DNA of 64,000 nt from Bacteroidota bacterium (GCA_023392125.1 JAEVZS010000022.1:1-64000); one strand, 5' to 3'. Positions 43,863 through 52,968 are shown, numbered from the stretch's first letter. Translations and numbers: made by a program. The notes: generated from the letters alone by a model not told the origin.

Positions 43863-44105
43863 ATGAAAAAAGATATTCATCCAAACTACCAGCCTGTAGT
43901 ATTTCATGATACTACCAGTGATTTTAAATTCCTTACTAAGTCTACAATGGTTCCAAGTGAAACCGTTGAGTGGGAAGATGGAAAAACGTATCCTGTAATT
44001 AAAGTGGAGATGAGTTCTGCTTCTCATCCTTTCTATACAGGTCAGAAAGTATTTGTTGACACCGCTGGTAGAGTTGAGAAGTTCAACAAGCGTTATAAGA
44101 AATAA
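43863..44105 (+). CDS. rpmE2: 50S ribosomal protein L31 type B
   Basis: An 80-residue ribosomal protein, starting MKKDIHPNYQPVVFHDTTSD, with the type B insertion and ending FNKRYKK. It has no cysteine, so it is the zinc-free form. The ATG at 43863 is preferred to a TTG two codons earlier. It has a strong promoter upstream and two terminator-like hairpins right after, which suits a highly expressed ribosomal gene. Confidence 0.96.
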   Translation: MKKDIHPNYQPVVFHDTTSDFKFLTKSTMVPSETVEWEDGKTYPVIKVEMSSASHPFYTGQKVFVDTAGRVEKFNKRYKK

Positions 44106-44111
44106 TAAGCG

Positions 44112-44130
44112 AATACGAATTCGTATTTTT
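44112..44130 (+). terminator. Palindromic hairpin after rpmE2
   Basis: AATACGAATTCGTATT is a perfect 16-base palindrome followed by TTT, seven bases after the rpmE2 stop. As a hairpin it has little loop, so its strength is uncertain. Confidence 0.45.
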
Positions 44131-44140
44131 AAAAAATGGA

Positions 44141-44176
44141 GTCTCTGTGGGAAAACCGCGGAGACTTTTTTATTTT
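44141..44176 (+). terminator. Intrinsic terminator directly before the GlmU-like gene
   Basis: GTCTCTGTGG, loop GAAAA, CCGCGGAGAC (two G-U pairs), then six T, A, four T. The tail ends seven bases before the GlmU-like ATG at 44183, so the gene's 5' leader lies within the terminator. Confidence 0.85.
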
Positions 44177-44182
44177 CAGCCT

Positions 44183-45337
44183 ATGAGTTACACACTTTTT
44201 GACGATCCCGCTATCAGACCCAACCTGATGCCCTTTACACTTACCAGACCGGTAGCCGCTATTCGCGTGGGCATATTGACGATTGCCGAAAAATGGGCAC
44301 AATACCTGAATCAGGACCAATACTACGATACAGCGCCGTACCTGACTGTCAGGTATCCGAAATCTCCGGAACCCGGTACACTCTATATCAATGGGGCAGT
44401 ATGCCCCACACAGGAATTGACCGAGACAATTTTACACCTTGAAAATAACCAGGCCCTTTTTTACGATGACCTGTTTATAGCAGGCAGTCAAAGTTCTACT
44501 GCCCGGAAAATCACCTATTCCGGGACACTCAGCATTATTCGCCGGCCATGGGATATCTTTCTTGAGAACGGCAACCAGATACGCAATGACTTTGAGCTAA
44601 TCCGCCAGGGTCGTACAAGTGCCCCGGTAAACGATCCGCACACAAGCGTGTACAATCCTGAACAAGTATTTATCGAACCGGGAGCAAAAATCAAAGCAGC
44701 TATCCTAAATGCAGAAGGTGGCCCCATATATATCGGAGCAAATACCGAGATACAGGAAGGAAGCATTATCAGGGGACCATTTGCTCTCTGCGAAGGATCC
44801 ACCATCAATATGGGGGGGAAAATGCGGGGAGATACCACGATCGGACCATTTTCAAAAGTCGGTGGTGAGATCAGCAATTCAGTGCTATTCGGATTTAGCA
44901 ATAAAGGCCATGAAGGATTCATCGGCAACACTGTAATTGGCGAGTGGTGCAACCTCGGGGCTGATACCAATACGTCCAATATGAAGAATAATTATGGTAT
45001 GGTCAGGCTCTACAATATGTCAACCGGTGAATATGAAAATACCGGATTGCAGTTTTGCGGAACAATGATGGGAGACCACTCCAAAACATCAATTAACAGC
45101 ATGCTCAACACCGGCACTGTGATTGGCGTATGCAGCAATGTATTTGGCCATGGTTTCCCCCCTAAACATATTCCTTCCTATGCCTGGGGCGGAGCTCAGG
45201 GCTTTGAGATCTTTCATATGGAAAAAGCCTTTGAGATCGCCGAAAAAGCCATGGCACGCCGTAACAGAGTTTTTACTGAAACGGACAGGGCTATTCTTTC
45301 TCATATTTTTGAGGAATTTGTGAATAAAGGACAATAG
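44183..45337 (+). CDS. GlmU-like sugar-1-phosphate nucleotidyltransferase/acetyltransferase (Bacteroidota type)
   Basis: A 384-residue two-domain enzyme for UDP-GlcNAc synthesis, as the alternate GlmU of Bacteroidota (TIGR03991-like). The N-terminal nucleotidyltransferase-like domain has LMPFTLTRPVAAIRVGILTIAEKW near 15-38. The C-terminal left-handed beta-helix (about 170-330) shows hexapeptides such as IYIGANTEIQEGSIIRGPFALCEGSTINMGG and a conserved HKGHEGFIGN-like stretch. The start is the ATG at 44183; an upstream frame from 44147 runs through the terminator and is rejected. UDP-GlcNAc would feed peptidoglycan and the glycan locus. Confidence 0.88.
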   Translation: MSYTLFDDPAIRPNLMPFTLTRPVAAIRVGILTIAEKWAQYLNQDQYYDTAPYLTVRYPKSPEPGTLYINGAVCPTQELTETILHLENNQALFYDDLFIAGSQSSTARKITYSGTLSIIRRPWDIFLENGNQIRNDFELIRQGRTSAPVNDPHTSVYNPEQVFIEPGAKIKAAILNAEGGPIYIGANTEIQEGSIIRGPFALCEGSTINMGGKMRGDTTIGPFSKVGGEISNSVLFGFSNKGHEGFIGNTVIGEWCNLGADTNTSNMKNNYGMVRLYNMSTGEYENTGLQFCGTMMGDHSKTSINSMLNTGTVIGVCSNVFGHGFPPKHIPSYAWGGAQGFEIFHMEKAFEIAEKAMARRNRVFTETDRAILSHIFEEFVNKGQ

Positions 45338-45396
45338 GGTTGAAACAATAAAAATCATCTGGTAAATTTATAACTTATCATTCTGAAGTAGCATCA

Positions 45397-46512
45397 ATGT
45401 TGTTTAAACAGATCCCGGGACTTACAGAACAGAAAAACATTCTGCTCAATTCTGTAAAGACTAATCACATGGCACATGCCCAGCTGTTTTTCGGTCCGGT
45501 AGGCTCTGCCAATCTGGCTATGGCGCTGGCCTACGCTACGTACATCAATTGTACGGACAAACAAACAGATGATGCCTGTGGCGAATGTGCTGCCTGTCAA
45601 AAAAATGGCAAATTCATTTTCCCCGACCTGCACTTCGTTGTTCCTACTGCAACAACCAAAAACAGAACTAAAGATGCCAACAGCGCAGCATTCATGAAAG
45701 AATGGCGCTCCTTTATCCAGACCAATCCATATGCATCACCTCAGGAATGGGGTAATTTCTTCGGCGCCGAAAACAAGCAGCTCAGTATTTCTGTAGAAGA
45801 AAGCCGAAGCATCATCAGAACCCTGAGCATGAAAAGTTTTGAAGGAGAGTATAAAGTACTGATTCTATGGTTACCGGAAATGATGAATGCATCCTCAGCC
45901 AACGCGCTGCTGAAAATTCTGGAAGAACCACCCGCCAAAACTATTTTTTTACTGGTCACACAAGACCCTGAAAAGATAATTACCACGATTCTTTCCAGGA
46001 CACAGATGATCCGGATTCCGTCATTCGGCGATGAGGAAATAATAACAGAGCTCAGCTCCAGAAACATTGATGCTGAGCGGGCCAGACAAATTGCCTACCT
46101 TGCTGATGGCAACCTGAACGAAGCATACCGGCTTGTTCATGAAGCAGAGGTTAGTAACGGAGATATGTTTCGCGACTGGATGCGCCTTTGTTATAAAAGA
46201 GACCTTGGAGCACTGGTTCAGTGGTCAGAAGAATTTGCCAAGATTGGTCGCGAAGGTCAGAAAAATTATTTCCAATACGGGCTTAACATGCTCAGAGAGA
46301 CACTTATATTCGGACATGGCGGTGAAGAGCTGTTGCGGCTGCAGGATGATGAGCGCGGATTTATCGTCAATTTCTCCAAAGTTCTTAATCGGGAAAAGAT
46401 CGAGTATATCTCACGAAAGCTAAATGAAGCATATTATCATATTGAGCGAAATGCCAATCCCAAAATCACGTTTCTGGATATTTCACTATCAATCAGCTTG
46501 ATGATCAAATAA
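45397..46512 (+). CDS. holB: DNA polymerase III delta-prime-like clamp-loader subunit
   Basis: A 371-residue AAA+ clamp-loader protein. Zinc ligands are Cys52, 61, 64 and 67 (CGECAACQ). The P-loop is degenerate (GPVGSANL, no Lys), as expected for delta-prime, which does not bind ATP. The sensor and glutamate switch regions include MMNASSANALLKILEEPPAKTIFLLVT and SRTQMIRI. It helps load the sliding clamp onto DNA. It precedes hemC by 45 bases. Confidence 0.88.
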   Translation: MLFKQIPGLTEQKNILLNSVKTNHMAHAQLFFGPVGSANLAMALAYATYINCTDKQTDDACGECAACQKNGKFIFPDLHFVVPTATTKNRTKDANSAAFMKEWRSFIQTNPYASPQEWGNFFGAENKQLSISVEESRSIIRTLSMKSFEGEYKVLILWLPEMMNASSANALLKILEEPPAKTIFLLVTQDPEKIITTILSRTQMIRIPSFGDEEIITELSSRNIDAERARQIAYLADGNLNEAYRLVHEAEVSNGDMFRDWMRLCYKRDLGALVQWSEEFAKIGREGQKNYFQYGLNMLRETLIFGHGGEELLRLQDDERGFIVNFSKVLNREKIEYISRKLNEAYYHIERNANPKITFLDISLSISLMIK

Positions 46513-46557
46513 GCAGAAATTTCCAAACGATCTAACTAATTAAAATCAGAATTTACA

Positions 46558-47478
46558 ATGATTAATATCGGAACCAGGGGAAGCAAACTGGCACTGTGGC
46601 AGGCCAATAACGTAGCCGAAAGATTGAATCAGGCTGGTATCGAAACAACTATTGTTGTTATCGAGACCAAAGGAGATCAACTATTATCCATTCCGTTCTC
46701 AAAAATCGGGAGTAAAGGTCTTTTTACTGAGGAAATCGAAAACCAGTTACTGAATGGCACAATTGATATAGCGGTACACAGCGCCAAAGATGTCCAGAGC
46801 CATCTTCCCGAAGGATTGGAGATCATAGCCTTCTGTGAACGGGAAAAGCCCAATGATGTACTGGTTTCTTTTGACAAAAACTACTCAATTTCAAAAAATG
46901 GAAAAAAGATAATCGGGACTTCTTCAACCAGACGCAGAGCAATTCTTCAGCATTATTATCCGGATGCAGAAATGCGGGAAGCCAGAGGTAACCTGCAAAC
47001 ACGTTTCCAGAAAATGGAAGAAAAACAGTTTGAAGCAATGATACTGGCCTATGCCGGCATACACCGGATGAATCTGGATTCATATATCGTTGAAGAGCTG
47101 CCTTTAGATGTATTTACTCCTCCTGTGGGACAGGGAAGTGTAGCTGTGGAAATATCTTCCCATCTCAATGATCAGAAAAAGGAGACCATACGAAAAGCCG
47201 TTAATCATCCTGAAACAGAAGTCGCCCTGAAGTGTGAGCGGGCCTATCTCCGCAGGCTTGAAGGCGGCTGTAGCATTCCATCCTTTGGGATCGCCGGCGT
47301 ATCCGGCAATTCACTTTCTATGCATGCGGGTATAATCAGCCTGGATGGATCAGAGCTTATCAGAAAACAGCTCTCTGGCTCCATAGAACAACCTGAAGAG
47401 CTTGGACTGGAGCTGGCAGAAATAGTTCTGGCAAATGGCGGAGATAAAATTCTGGAAGAAATCAGAAAGTCAAGATAA
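46558..47478 (+). CDS. hemC: Hydroxymethylbilane synthase (porphobilinogen deaminase)
   Basis: Condenses four porphobilinogens to hydroxymethylbilane in heme synthesis. The 306 residues show GTRGSKLALWQA at 5-16, VHSAKDV at 73-79, GTSSTRRRA at 120-128, EARGNLQTRF at 141-150, and the dipyrromethane-bearing Cys238 in LEGGCSIPSFG. All active-site residues expected are present. No other hem gene adjoins it. Confidence 0.96.
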   Translation: MINIGTRGSKLALWQANNVAERLNQAGIETTIVVIETKGDQLLSIPFSKIGSKGLFTEEIENQLLNGTIDIAVHSAKDVQSHLPEGLEIIAFCEREKPNDVLVSFDKNYSISKNGKKIIGTSSTRRRAILQHYYPDAEMREARGNLQTRFQKMEEKQFEAMILAYAGIHRMNLDSYIVEELPLDVFTPPVGQGSVAVEISSHLNDQKKETIRKAVNHPETEVALKCERAYLRRLEGGCSIPSFGIAGVSGNSLSMHAGIISLDGSELIRKQLSGSIEQPEELGLELAEIVLANGGDKILEEIRKSR

Positions 47479-47495
47479 ATAGAACCCTTGGGACA

Positions 47496-48266
47496 ATGTT
47501 CATGCCCGAAAAATTAATATTTACTGTCACCTCAGGTAGAAGTGGTACCGAGTTCCTAACCTACCAGCTAGGATTACTAAAAAACACCACTAGTCTCCAC
47601 GAGCCTTCTCCAGGATTTGAGTCTGTTATGAGAGCGGTGCAAGATAATCCGACTATTGCGAACGATTTTTTGCTGAATCAGAAAATCCCTTTCATCAAAA
47701 GATTCCATTCTCTTATCTATATTGAAACCAGCCATTTATTTTGCAAAGGCTTTCTCGAACCATTAATTAACCTAGGATACGTCCCGGATCTAATATTATT
47801 GCGAAGAAATATAAGAGATATCGCCAAAAGTCTATATGCCCTGAATACTATACCAGGCCGGACCAATTTAGCCTTAAAATATTACCTTTCACCAGACGAT
47901 CCCTCCGTTTTTCTTCCCCTTACGAACTGGAGCAGGCTAGACGACTATCAACTATGCTTCTGGTATGGTCTTGAAATAGAAGAAAGAATGAAAAGGTATA
48001 GCGAAATAATTGCCAAACATGGCGGACAAGTCGCGGAAATAACATTTGAAGAAGTGATTTCTTATAAAGCACTCCCCATATTGATCAAACGATTAAACTT
48101 ACCCTCCATATCGATCTTAGGATATTTGAAGCTATTTAAAAGGAAGCTATTTTCGAAGCGGATTAACCCAAAAACACATTTAAAATTCCGTCAACTTGAT
48201 CTAAACTACAACTTTAATCAAGCTGAAAATGAAGTAAAAGAGCTAATAGCAGATAGCCTCTCATGA
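47496..48266 (+). CDS. Sulfotransferase-family protein
   Basis: A 256-residue cytoplasmic protein with a PAPS-dependent sulfotransferase look. The 5'-phosphosulfate loop is FTVTSGRSGTEFL at 9-21, and the 3'-phosphate motif is LRRNIRDIAKSLYAL near 103-117. The middle, rich in Trp, Tyr and Leu, would bind the acceptor. This gene and the next are noticeably richer in A+T, with more TTA and CTA leucine codons than their neighbours, and are joined by a four-base overlap, which suggests a transferred pair. A sulfated surface glycan is a possible product; the acceptor is unknown. Confidence 0.75.
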   Translation: MFMPEKLIFTVTSGRSGTEFLTYQLGLLKNTTSLHEPSPGFESVMRAVQDNPTIANDFLLNQKIPFIKRFHSLIYIETSHLFCKGFLEPLINLGYVPDLILLRRNIRDIAKSLYALNTIPGRTNLALKYYLSPDDPSVFLPLTNWSRLDDYQLCFWYGLEIEERMKRYSEIIAKHGGQVAEITFEEVISYKALPILIKRLNLPSISILGYLKLFKRKLFSKRINPKTHLKFRQLDLNYNFNQAENEVKELIADSLS

Positions 48267-48928
48267 TAAAAAAATATTTATCCATTATTTACAGGGTGTT
48301 TTTTCCTCATAAAGAAATATTTCGGTTGAAGGTGCAAAATACTTTTGTAATTTCTCTGGAGAATGAAGACAAACGAAGGCAAAAGATTTTCAAAACCTTT
48401 CCCAACTTAGAATGGAATTGGTTTAAAGGAATAAACGGCCATCACCTAAATCGGGAGTATTTAATAGAAACTGGTCAAATTAAAACTCCTAGCCTCTCCA
48501 AAGGCCAAGTTGGAGTTTTTCTATCTCATAAAACACTATGGGAGAACCTGGTAAAAAGCGAAGATCATACTTGGCTAATACTAGAGAGTGATATCCTGCC
48601 TTCTGAAAAATGGAAGAATAAGGACAAATATCTAATAAACCAATATATACTGGAAGAAAATTACGATATCCTGTTCTTGGGAAGAGGATATAGGTATACC
48701 AGCGCTAGGGATCAACCTATTAAAAAACATCTTACCATAGCCGCTCCAAGCTGGCAAGCGCATGCTTATGTAATAAAAAAAGCTGGGGCGGAAAAACTGC
48801 TCAGACATTTCAATGGAATAGAAAAACCATTGGATATTTGGTGGTGGGAGATAAAAGAACTTAGAATTCTTGCTCTTAGTCCAGATTTTTTAGTACAGGG
48901 CGGAGGTCCTAGCAGTACACAGAATTAA
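48263..48928 (+). CDS. GT25-family glycosyltransferase
   Basis: A 221-residue LPS-type glycosyltransferase 25. The family opening FVISLENEDKRRQKIF lies at 28-43. GVFLSHKTLWE follows at 84-94, WLILESDILP at 104-113 (the acidic metal or catalytic region) and WQAHAYVIKKAGAEKLL near 166-182. The C-terminus is short and Gly/Ser-rich. It overlaps the sulfotransferase gene by four bases and shares its A+T-rich composition. It probably decorates lipopolysaccharide or another surface glycan. Confidence 0.88.
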   Translation: MIKKYLSIIYRVFFPHKEIFRLKVQNTFVISLENEDKRRQKIFKTFPNLEWNWFKGINGHHLNREYLIETGQIKTPSLSKGQVGVFLSHKTLWENLVKSEDHTWLILESDILPSEKWKNKDKYLINQYILEENYDILFLGRGYRYTSARDQPIKKHLTIAAPSWQAHAYVIKKAGAEKLLRHFNGIEKPLDIWWWEIKELRILALSPDFLVQGGGPSSTQN

Positions 48929-49050
48929 CAAAGTTGTATACAATAGTTACATATAAATAAAGGTTCTCAGCCTTTATTCAGTTAAACTAGGATTAAGAAA
49001 GAGCGCGTTTAGCTCGATTTGGGCTTGCCTCTTCATTATGCTCCAACCGC

Positions 49051-49788
49051 TTACAACATATAATCAGCCACCACCGCACTTACCGCACCAACTACTGAAG
49101 CCAGCAGACGATTTGCCTTAAAGGTATGATTGGGACTGGATTCGAAAAAGATGGTCGTTGATATATACAGGAAATTACCCGCGATCAGGGCAAATACATA
49201 ACTGAAATATTCCTCCGGTACACCTTCAAGGTTGAAAAAGAATGTACTTGCCAGTAACCCCAGAGGTGAAGCAAGTGAAAAGAGAACGAGAAGTATAAAG
49301 CCTGTAGTGCGCTGTTTCATACCAAGCACTAATATTGACATAAGTGCAAATGCCTCCGGAATTTTATGAAGGATCAATCCGAAAAGCAGATTTCCGACTT
49401 CCTCGCCTTCATGAAACGATGAAGGATGATAAAGCAGCATTCCTTCCAGAAAAGCATGCAGGCACAAACCACCAAACATAGCCATAGGAATGCTGCTATC
49501 AGGAGTATGATCATGTAAGTGAATATGACCATGCTCAACTCCCTCAGTAAAAAACTCAAGCACCAGCTGAACAAAGAAGCCAATCAGAACAAAAATTCCG
49601 GTTAACGTGAAATTATGTGACTCGTGCACTGCTTCCGGCAGAATATGAATTACTGTAAGCGAAAAAAGATAGGACCCGCTAAAAGCAAGCAGCACTTTAA
49701 ACCGTTTCATATTAAGATCCTTCACAAGAAAAACGGAAAGCCCTGCGAGCATCGTTACAACAAAAAGTATCAGAAAATTAACCAGCAT
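49051..49788 (-). CDS. ZIP-family metal transporter
   Basis: A 245-residue inner-membrane importer of Zn2+ or Fe2+. Eight helices are expected; the metal-site motifs HAFLEG at 111-116 (TM4) and HKIPEA at 141-146 (TM5) are present. A His-rich cytoplasmic loop holds His86, 88, 90, 92 and 94. It is in line with the methyltransferase gene upstream (33 bases apart), so the two may be cotranscribed. Confidence 0.9.
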   Translation of the reverse strand: MLVNFLILFVVTMLAGLSVFLVKDLNMKRFKVLLAFSGSYLFSLTVIHILPEAVHESHNFTLTGIFVLIGFFVQLVLEFFTEGVEHGHIHLHDHTPDSSIPMAMFGGLCLHAFLEGMLLYHPSSFHEGEEVGNLLFGLILHKIPEAFALMSILVLGMKQRTTGFILLVLFSLASPLGLLASTFFFNLEGVPEEYFSYVFALIAGNFLYISTTIFFESSPNHTFKANRLLASVVGAVSAVVADYML

Positions 49789-49821
49789 ATATTTTTAAAA
49801 CCTTATAAGTCAAACTATCCG

Positions 49822-50556
49822 TTATTGCAGAATAAAGATCATTCGTTCAGATGTGGTGCAATCATACGGCAGCAGATCGTAATTCCCGAACATTGCCTCC
49901 ACAGACAACTCAGCCCGGTTAAAATAGCGTTCAAAATCTTCCTGTCGTAATGCCCGTACCTGCTCCTCAAAAAAGTAGGGCTGTCCGTTATCTTCAAAGC
50001 AGATTTCCTTCACAATAATACCCTCCCGAACAAAACGCCTGATTCTAAAGTCTATTCCTCCTATTGATTTTACTTCATGTTCCACCAGCATATCCAGTAC
50101 ACGGGTTGTATTCATAAAATCAATTACAAGCATGCCTCCAGGCTTTACCCCCTTTTTCAGATTGCACAAAACCTTCTGATTTTCTTCTTCATTAAAATAC
50201 CCGAAACTGGTAAACAGATTGAGAATATAATCAAATGGCCCTGTTATAAGAGGCTCCCTCATATCATGGACTATAAACCGCAACCGATCATTGGCAGCTG
50301 CTGATGCTTCTCTTATACTATTTTCGCTCAGATCCGCTCCCGTCACGTCAAACCCTTTTCTGTTCAGGTATATCGCATGTCTGCCTTTCCCGCATGGCAG
50401 ATCCAGAATCTGATCATTCTGATCCATTTGCAGATGCATTGCAAGCCTGTCCATGAAAAATTCTGCTTCCTGCTCATCCCGGTCCTGATACAAAATATGA
50501 TAGTAGGGAGAATCAAACCAATCCGTAAACCAACTGCCGTTACTAGCGCTCATCAT
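49822..50556 (-). CDS. Class I SAM-dependent methyltransferase of unknown substrate
   Basis: A 244-residue methyltransferase. The SAM loop is ILDLPCGKGRHAIYL near 55-69, with VTGADLSENSIREA near 76-89 and GGMLVIDFMNTTRVLD near 140-155. The N-terminal WFDSPYYHILYQDRDEQEAEFF is typical of a common Bacteroidota group with no assigned target. Two ATGs (50556 and 50553) are equally possible. It is divergent from ruvB. Confidence 0.82.
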   Translation of the reverse strand: MMSASNGSWFTDWFDSPYYHILYQDRDEQEAEFFMDRLAMHLQMDQNDQILDLPCGKGRHAIYLNRKGFDVTGADLSENSIREASAAANDRLRFIVHDMREPLITGPFDYILNLFTSFGYFNEEENQKVLCNLKKGVKPGGMLVIDFMNTTRVLDMLVEHEVKSIGGIDFRIRRFVREGIIVKEICFEDNGQPYFFEEQVRALRQEDFERYFNRAELSVEAMFGNYDLLPYDCTTSERMIFILQ

Positions 50557-50573
50557 TCCAGCGAAAATTTGAC

Positions 50574-50581
50574 CAAAGTTA
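50574..50581 (-). promoter_or_regulatory. -7 promoter element for the methyltransferase-ZIP unit
   Basis: On the minus strand this reads TAACTTTG, matching TAnnTTTG, 18-21 bases before the ATG pair. No clear -33 is seen. Confidence 0.4.
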
Positions 50582-50641
50582 AAACTTCACAATGATACTT
50601 TCAGCAGAAAGTAGTAATTTAGAAGAAATCTTTGCCTTCCG

Positions 50642-51670
50642 ATGCGAGAAGATTATTTAAAGCCAGATAATGAAAATCTCAGCCCAGCCGAAAAGGAAAT
50701 AGAAAAAGCATTGCGGCCACTGAGCTTTGATGATTTTTCCGGTCAGGAACAAATACTTGAGAATCTGAAAATCTTTGTCCAGGCAGCTGTAAAAAGAGGT
50801 GAGGCATTGGACCATGTTCTTTTGCATGGCCCTCCCGGACTGGGAAAAACAACCCTTTCGAATATTATCGCCAATGAACTCAGAGCCGGAATTAAGATAA
50901 CTTCTGGTCCCGTAATGGAAAAGCCAAGCGATCTGGCTGGTATTCTGACCAATCTTGAGTCGCATGATGTATTGTTCATTGACGAAATTCATCGCCTTAA
51001 CCCCGTTGTTGAAGAGTACCTGTATTCCGCAATGGAGGATTTCCGTATTGATATCATGCTGGACTCTGGCCCCAATGCCCGTACTGTGCAGATTGGTCTC
51101 AATCCATTTACGCTCATTGGAGCTACTACCAGAGCAGGTCTGCTGACTTCCCCCCTGCGTGCACGCTTCGGTATCAATGCTCGTCTGGAATACTACGATG
51201 CCAAGTTACTTTCAACAATCATACAACGCTCATGCTCCATACTCAATACTCCTATTGACGAAAATGCTGCCTATGAAATAGCCCGGCGCTCACGTGGCAC
51301 TCCCAGGATTGCCAACAATCTTCTGAGGCGCACCAGGGATTTTGCACAGGTAAAAGGCGATGGCAAGATTAATCTGTCGATTGCAAAAATAGCTCTCAGT
51401 GCATTAAATGTTGATGAAAATGGTCTCGATGAAATGGACAACCGTATTCTCCTCACCATAATCGAAAAATTCAAAGGCGGACCGGTAGGCATATCCACCA
51501 TTGCCACTGCCTGCGGCGAAGAAGCGGAAACAATTGAAGAAGTATACGAACCTTTCCTTATTCAGGAAGGTTATATCAAGCGTACCTCCAGAGGCCGGGA
51601 AGCTACCGAACTGGCATACCGCCATCTCAACATTATCCCTTCTGCCCGTATGCGCAATCTTTTCGAATAA
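50642..51670 (+). CDS. ruvB: Holliday junction branch migration helicase RuvB
   Basis: The AAA+ motor of the RuvAB branch-migration complex. The 342 residues show GPPGLGKTT at 63-71, LFIDEIHRLN at 111-120, the sensor stretch LIGATTRAGLLTSPLRARFG near 158-177, and a C-terminal winged helix with IQEGYIKRTSRGREAT. The closely following queG is probably in the same unit. Confidence 0.97.
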   Translation: MREDYLKPDNENLSPAEKEIEKALRPLSFDDFSGQEQILENLKIFVQAAVKRGEALDHVLLHGPPGLGKTTLSNIIANELRAGIKITSGPVMEKPSDLAGILTNLESHDVLFIDEIHRLNPVVEEYLYSAMEDFRIDIMLDSGPNARTVQIGLNPFTLIGATTRAGLLTSPLRARFGINARLEYYDAKLLSTIIQRSCSILNTPIDENAAYEIARRSRGTPRIANNLLRRTRDFAQVKGDGKINLSIAKIALSALNVDENGLDEMDNRILLTIIEKFKGGPVGISTIATACGEEAETIEEVYEPFLIQEGYIKRTSRGREATELAYRHLNIIPSARMRNLFE

Positions 51671-51680
51671 ACTTATTCCC

Positions 51681-52613
51681 GTGCATTCCCGGAACGATAC
51701 AAACAGTCAGCTCATCAAAAACAAGGCTCATGAACTGGGTTTTATGTTTTGTGGTATTTCCAGAGCCGACTTTCTGGAAGAAGAAGCACCCCGGCTTGAA
51801 TCCTGGCTTAGCCGAAACTACAACGGACAAATGGCATGGATGAACAATCACTTTGACAAGCGGCTGGATCCGAGACAGCTTATGGAAGGAGCACGCTCAG
51901 TTATCACTGTATTATTAAATTATTATCCGGAGCAGGAACTTCGCTTAAGTCAATATAAAATATCCCGCTATGCTTATGGTAAAGACTACCATTTTGTATT
52001 AAAAGACAAGCTAAAAAGTCTGCTTGGCTACATGCAGGAAAACATAGGTGAGATAAACGGAAGAGTATTTACAGACTCTGCACCTGTCATGGACAAAGTA
52101 TGGGCAAAAAAAAGCGGAGCCGGCTGGATAGGAAAGCATACTAATCTTATACATCCCCGAGCCGGCAGTTATTTTTTCATCGGTGAGATCATCTGCGATA
52201 TCGAACTAACCTATGATGGTCCGATTAAAGATTATTGCGGAACCTGTACCAGATGTCTCGACGCCTGTCCGACTGAGGCACTTTTTGCTCCATATCAGAT
52301 CGATGGCAGCCGATGTATCTCATACCTTACTATTGAGCTAAAAGATAAAATCCCTGAAGAATTTAAAGATCAACTATCCAATTGGACTTTTGGCTGCGAT
52401 ATATGCCAGGAAGTTTGTCCGTGGAACAGATTTTCCGGCCCCACCAATGAAATGGATTTCAAACCGAATGAAGAATTAAAAAATATAAGAGACGAAGATC
52501 TCAAAGAGATCACTAAAGAAGCATTTAATGATCTCTTTAAGGGATCTGCCGTAAAAAGAGCCGGTTTTGAAGGGCTTAAACGGACGATACGCTATATCGA
52601 TGATGCTGATTAA
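51681..52613 (+). CDS. queG: Epoxyqueuosine reductase QueG
   Basis: Last step of queuosine synthesis in tRNA: cobalamin-dependent reduction of epoxyqueuosine. The GTG at 51681, ten bases after ruvB, gives 310 residues beginning with the normal QueG N-terminus. Frames that start earlier overlap ruvB and are rejected. Asp132 (TDSAP) is the likely acid. Two 4Fe-4S clusters are bound by Cys186-189-192-196 and Cys239-242-246 with Cys212 nearby. The stop overlaps a small minus-strand gene by four bases. Confidence 0.94.
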   Translation: MHSRNDTNSQLIKNKAHELGFMFCGISRADFLEEEAPRLESWLSRNYNGQMAWMNNHFDKRLDPRQLMEGARSVITVLLNYYPEQELRLSQYKISRYAYGKDYHFVLKDKLKSLLGYMQENIGEINGRVFTDSAPVMDKVWAKKSGAGWIGKHTNLIHPRAGSYFFIGEIICDIELTYDGPIKDYCGTCTRCLDACPTEALFAPYQIDGSRCISYLTIELKDKIPEEFKDQLSNWTFGCDICQEVCPWNRFSGPTNEMDFKPNEELKNIRDEDLKEITKEAFNDLFKGSAVKRAGFEGLKRTIRYIDDAD

Positions 52614-52798
52614 TTTGAGGCAACAAATACACTATTCAGAATAGGCATGTACACATCACCAAAATGACTGTAGCACCATGACTGCAACTCTGTCAGCTCA
52701 TCCGAAATAAGATGTTGCATACTTTTCCGCAATTCTTTCTCAAAAAGATAAGGATCAAAACTCACTTTGTGCAGAATTGTTTTTACATATTCAAGCAT
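52610..52798 (-). CDS. Small conserved-looking cytoplasmic protein
   Basis: A 62-residue protein starting MLEYVKTILHKVSFDPYLF. It has a long amphipathic helix (FEKELRKSMQHLISDELTELQSWCYSHFG) and no membrane segment. From memory, very similar proteins of about this size occur across Bacteroidota with the same KVSFD-x-x-LFEKEL opening, so it is likely real although short. The function is unknown. It converges on queG with a four-base overlap of stops. Confidence 0.7.
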   Translation of the reverse strand: MLEYVKTILHKVSFDPYLFEKELRKSMQHLISDELTELQSWCYSHFGDVYMPILNSVFVASN

Positions 52799-52968
52799 AC
52801 AGAAATAGAATAAATTATTTATAATTTAAAACAAAACGATAGCTTACATCAATATTGCAAACTAAACTCTACACAATATTACGCCCAATCAAGGTAAATT
52901 GTTTTGAGCAAACTTAATATTTAACAGAATATTAACACGACCTTCGTCGGACTTTATCGATTTCACTA

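Noticed and set aside
43863..44105. L31 without zinc cysteines as a broken gene
   Set aside because: Length and insertion match the type B form, which never has these cysteines.
45397..46512. Damaged P-loop in the clamp-loader protein
   Set aside because: Delta-prime normally lacks the ATP-binding lysine; the zinc site and other motifs are intact.
51501..51680. Long queG start inside ruvB
   Set aside because: It would give 60 extra residues that are a shadow of ruvB; the GTG at 51681 fits the family length.
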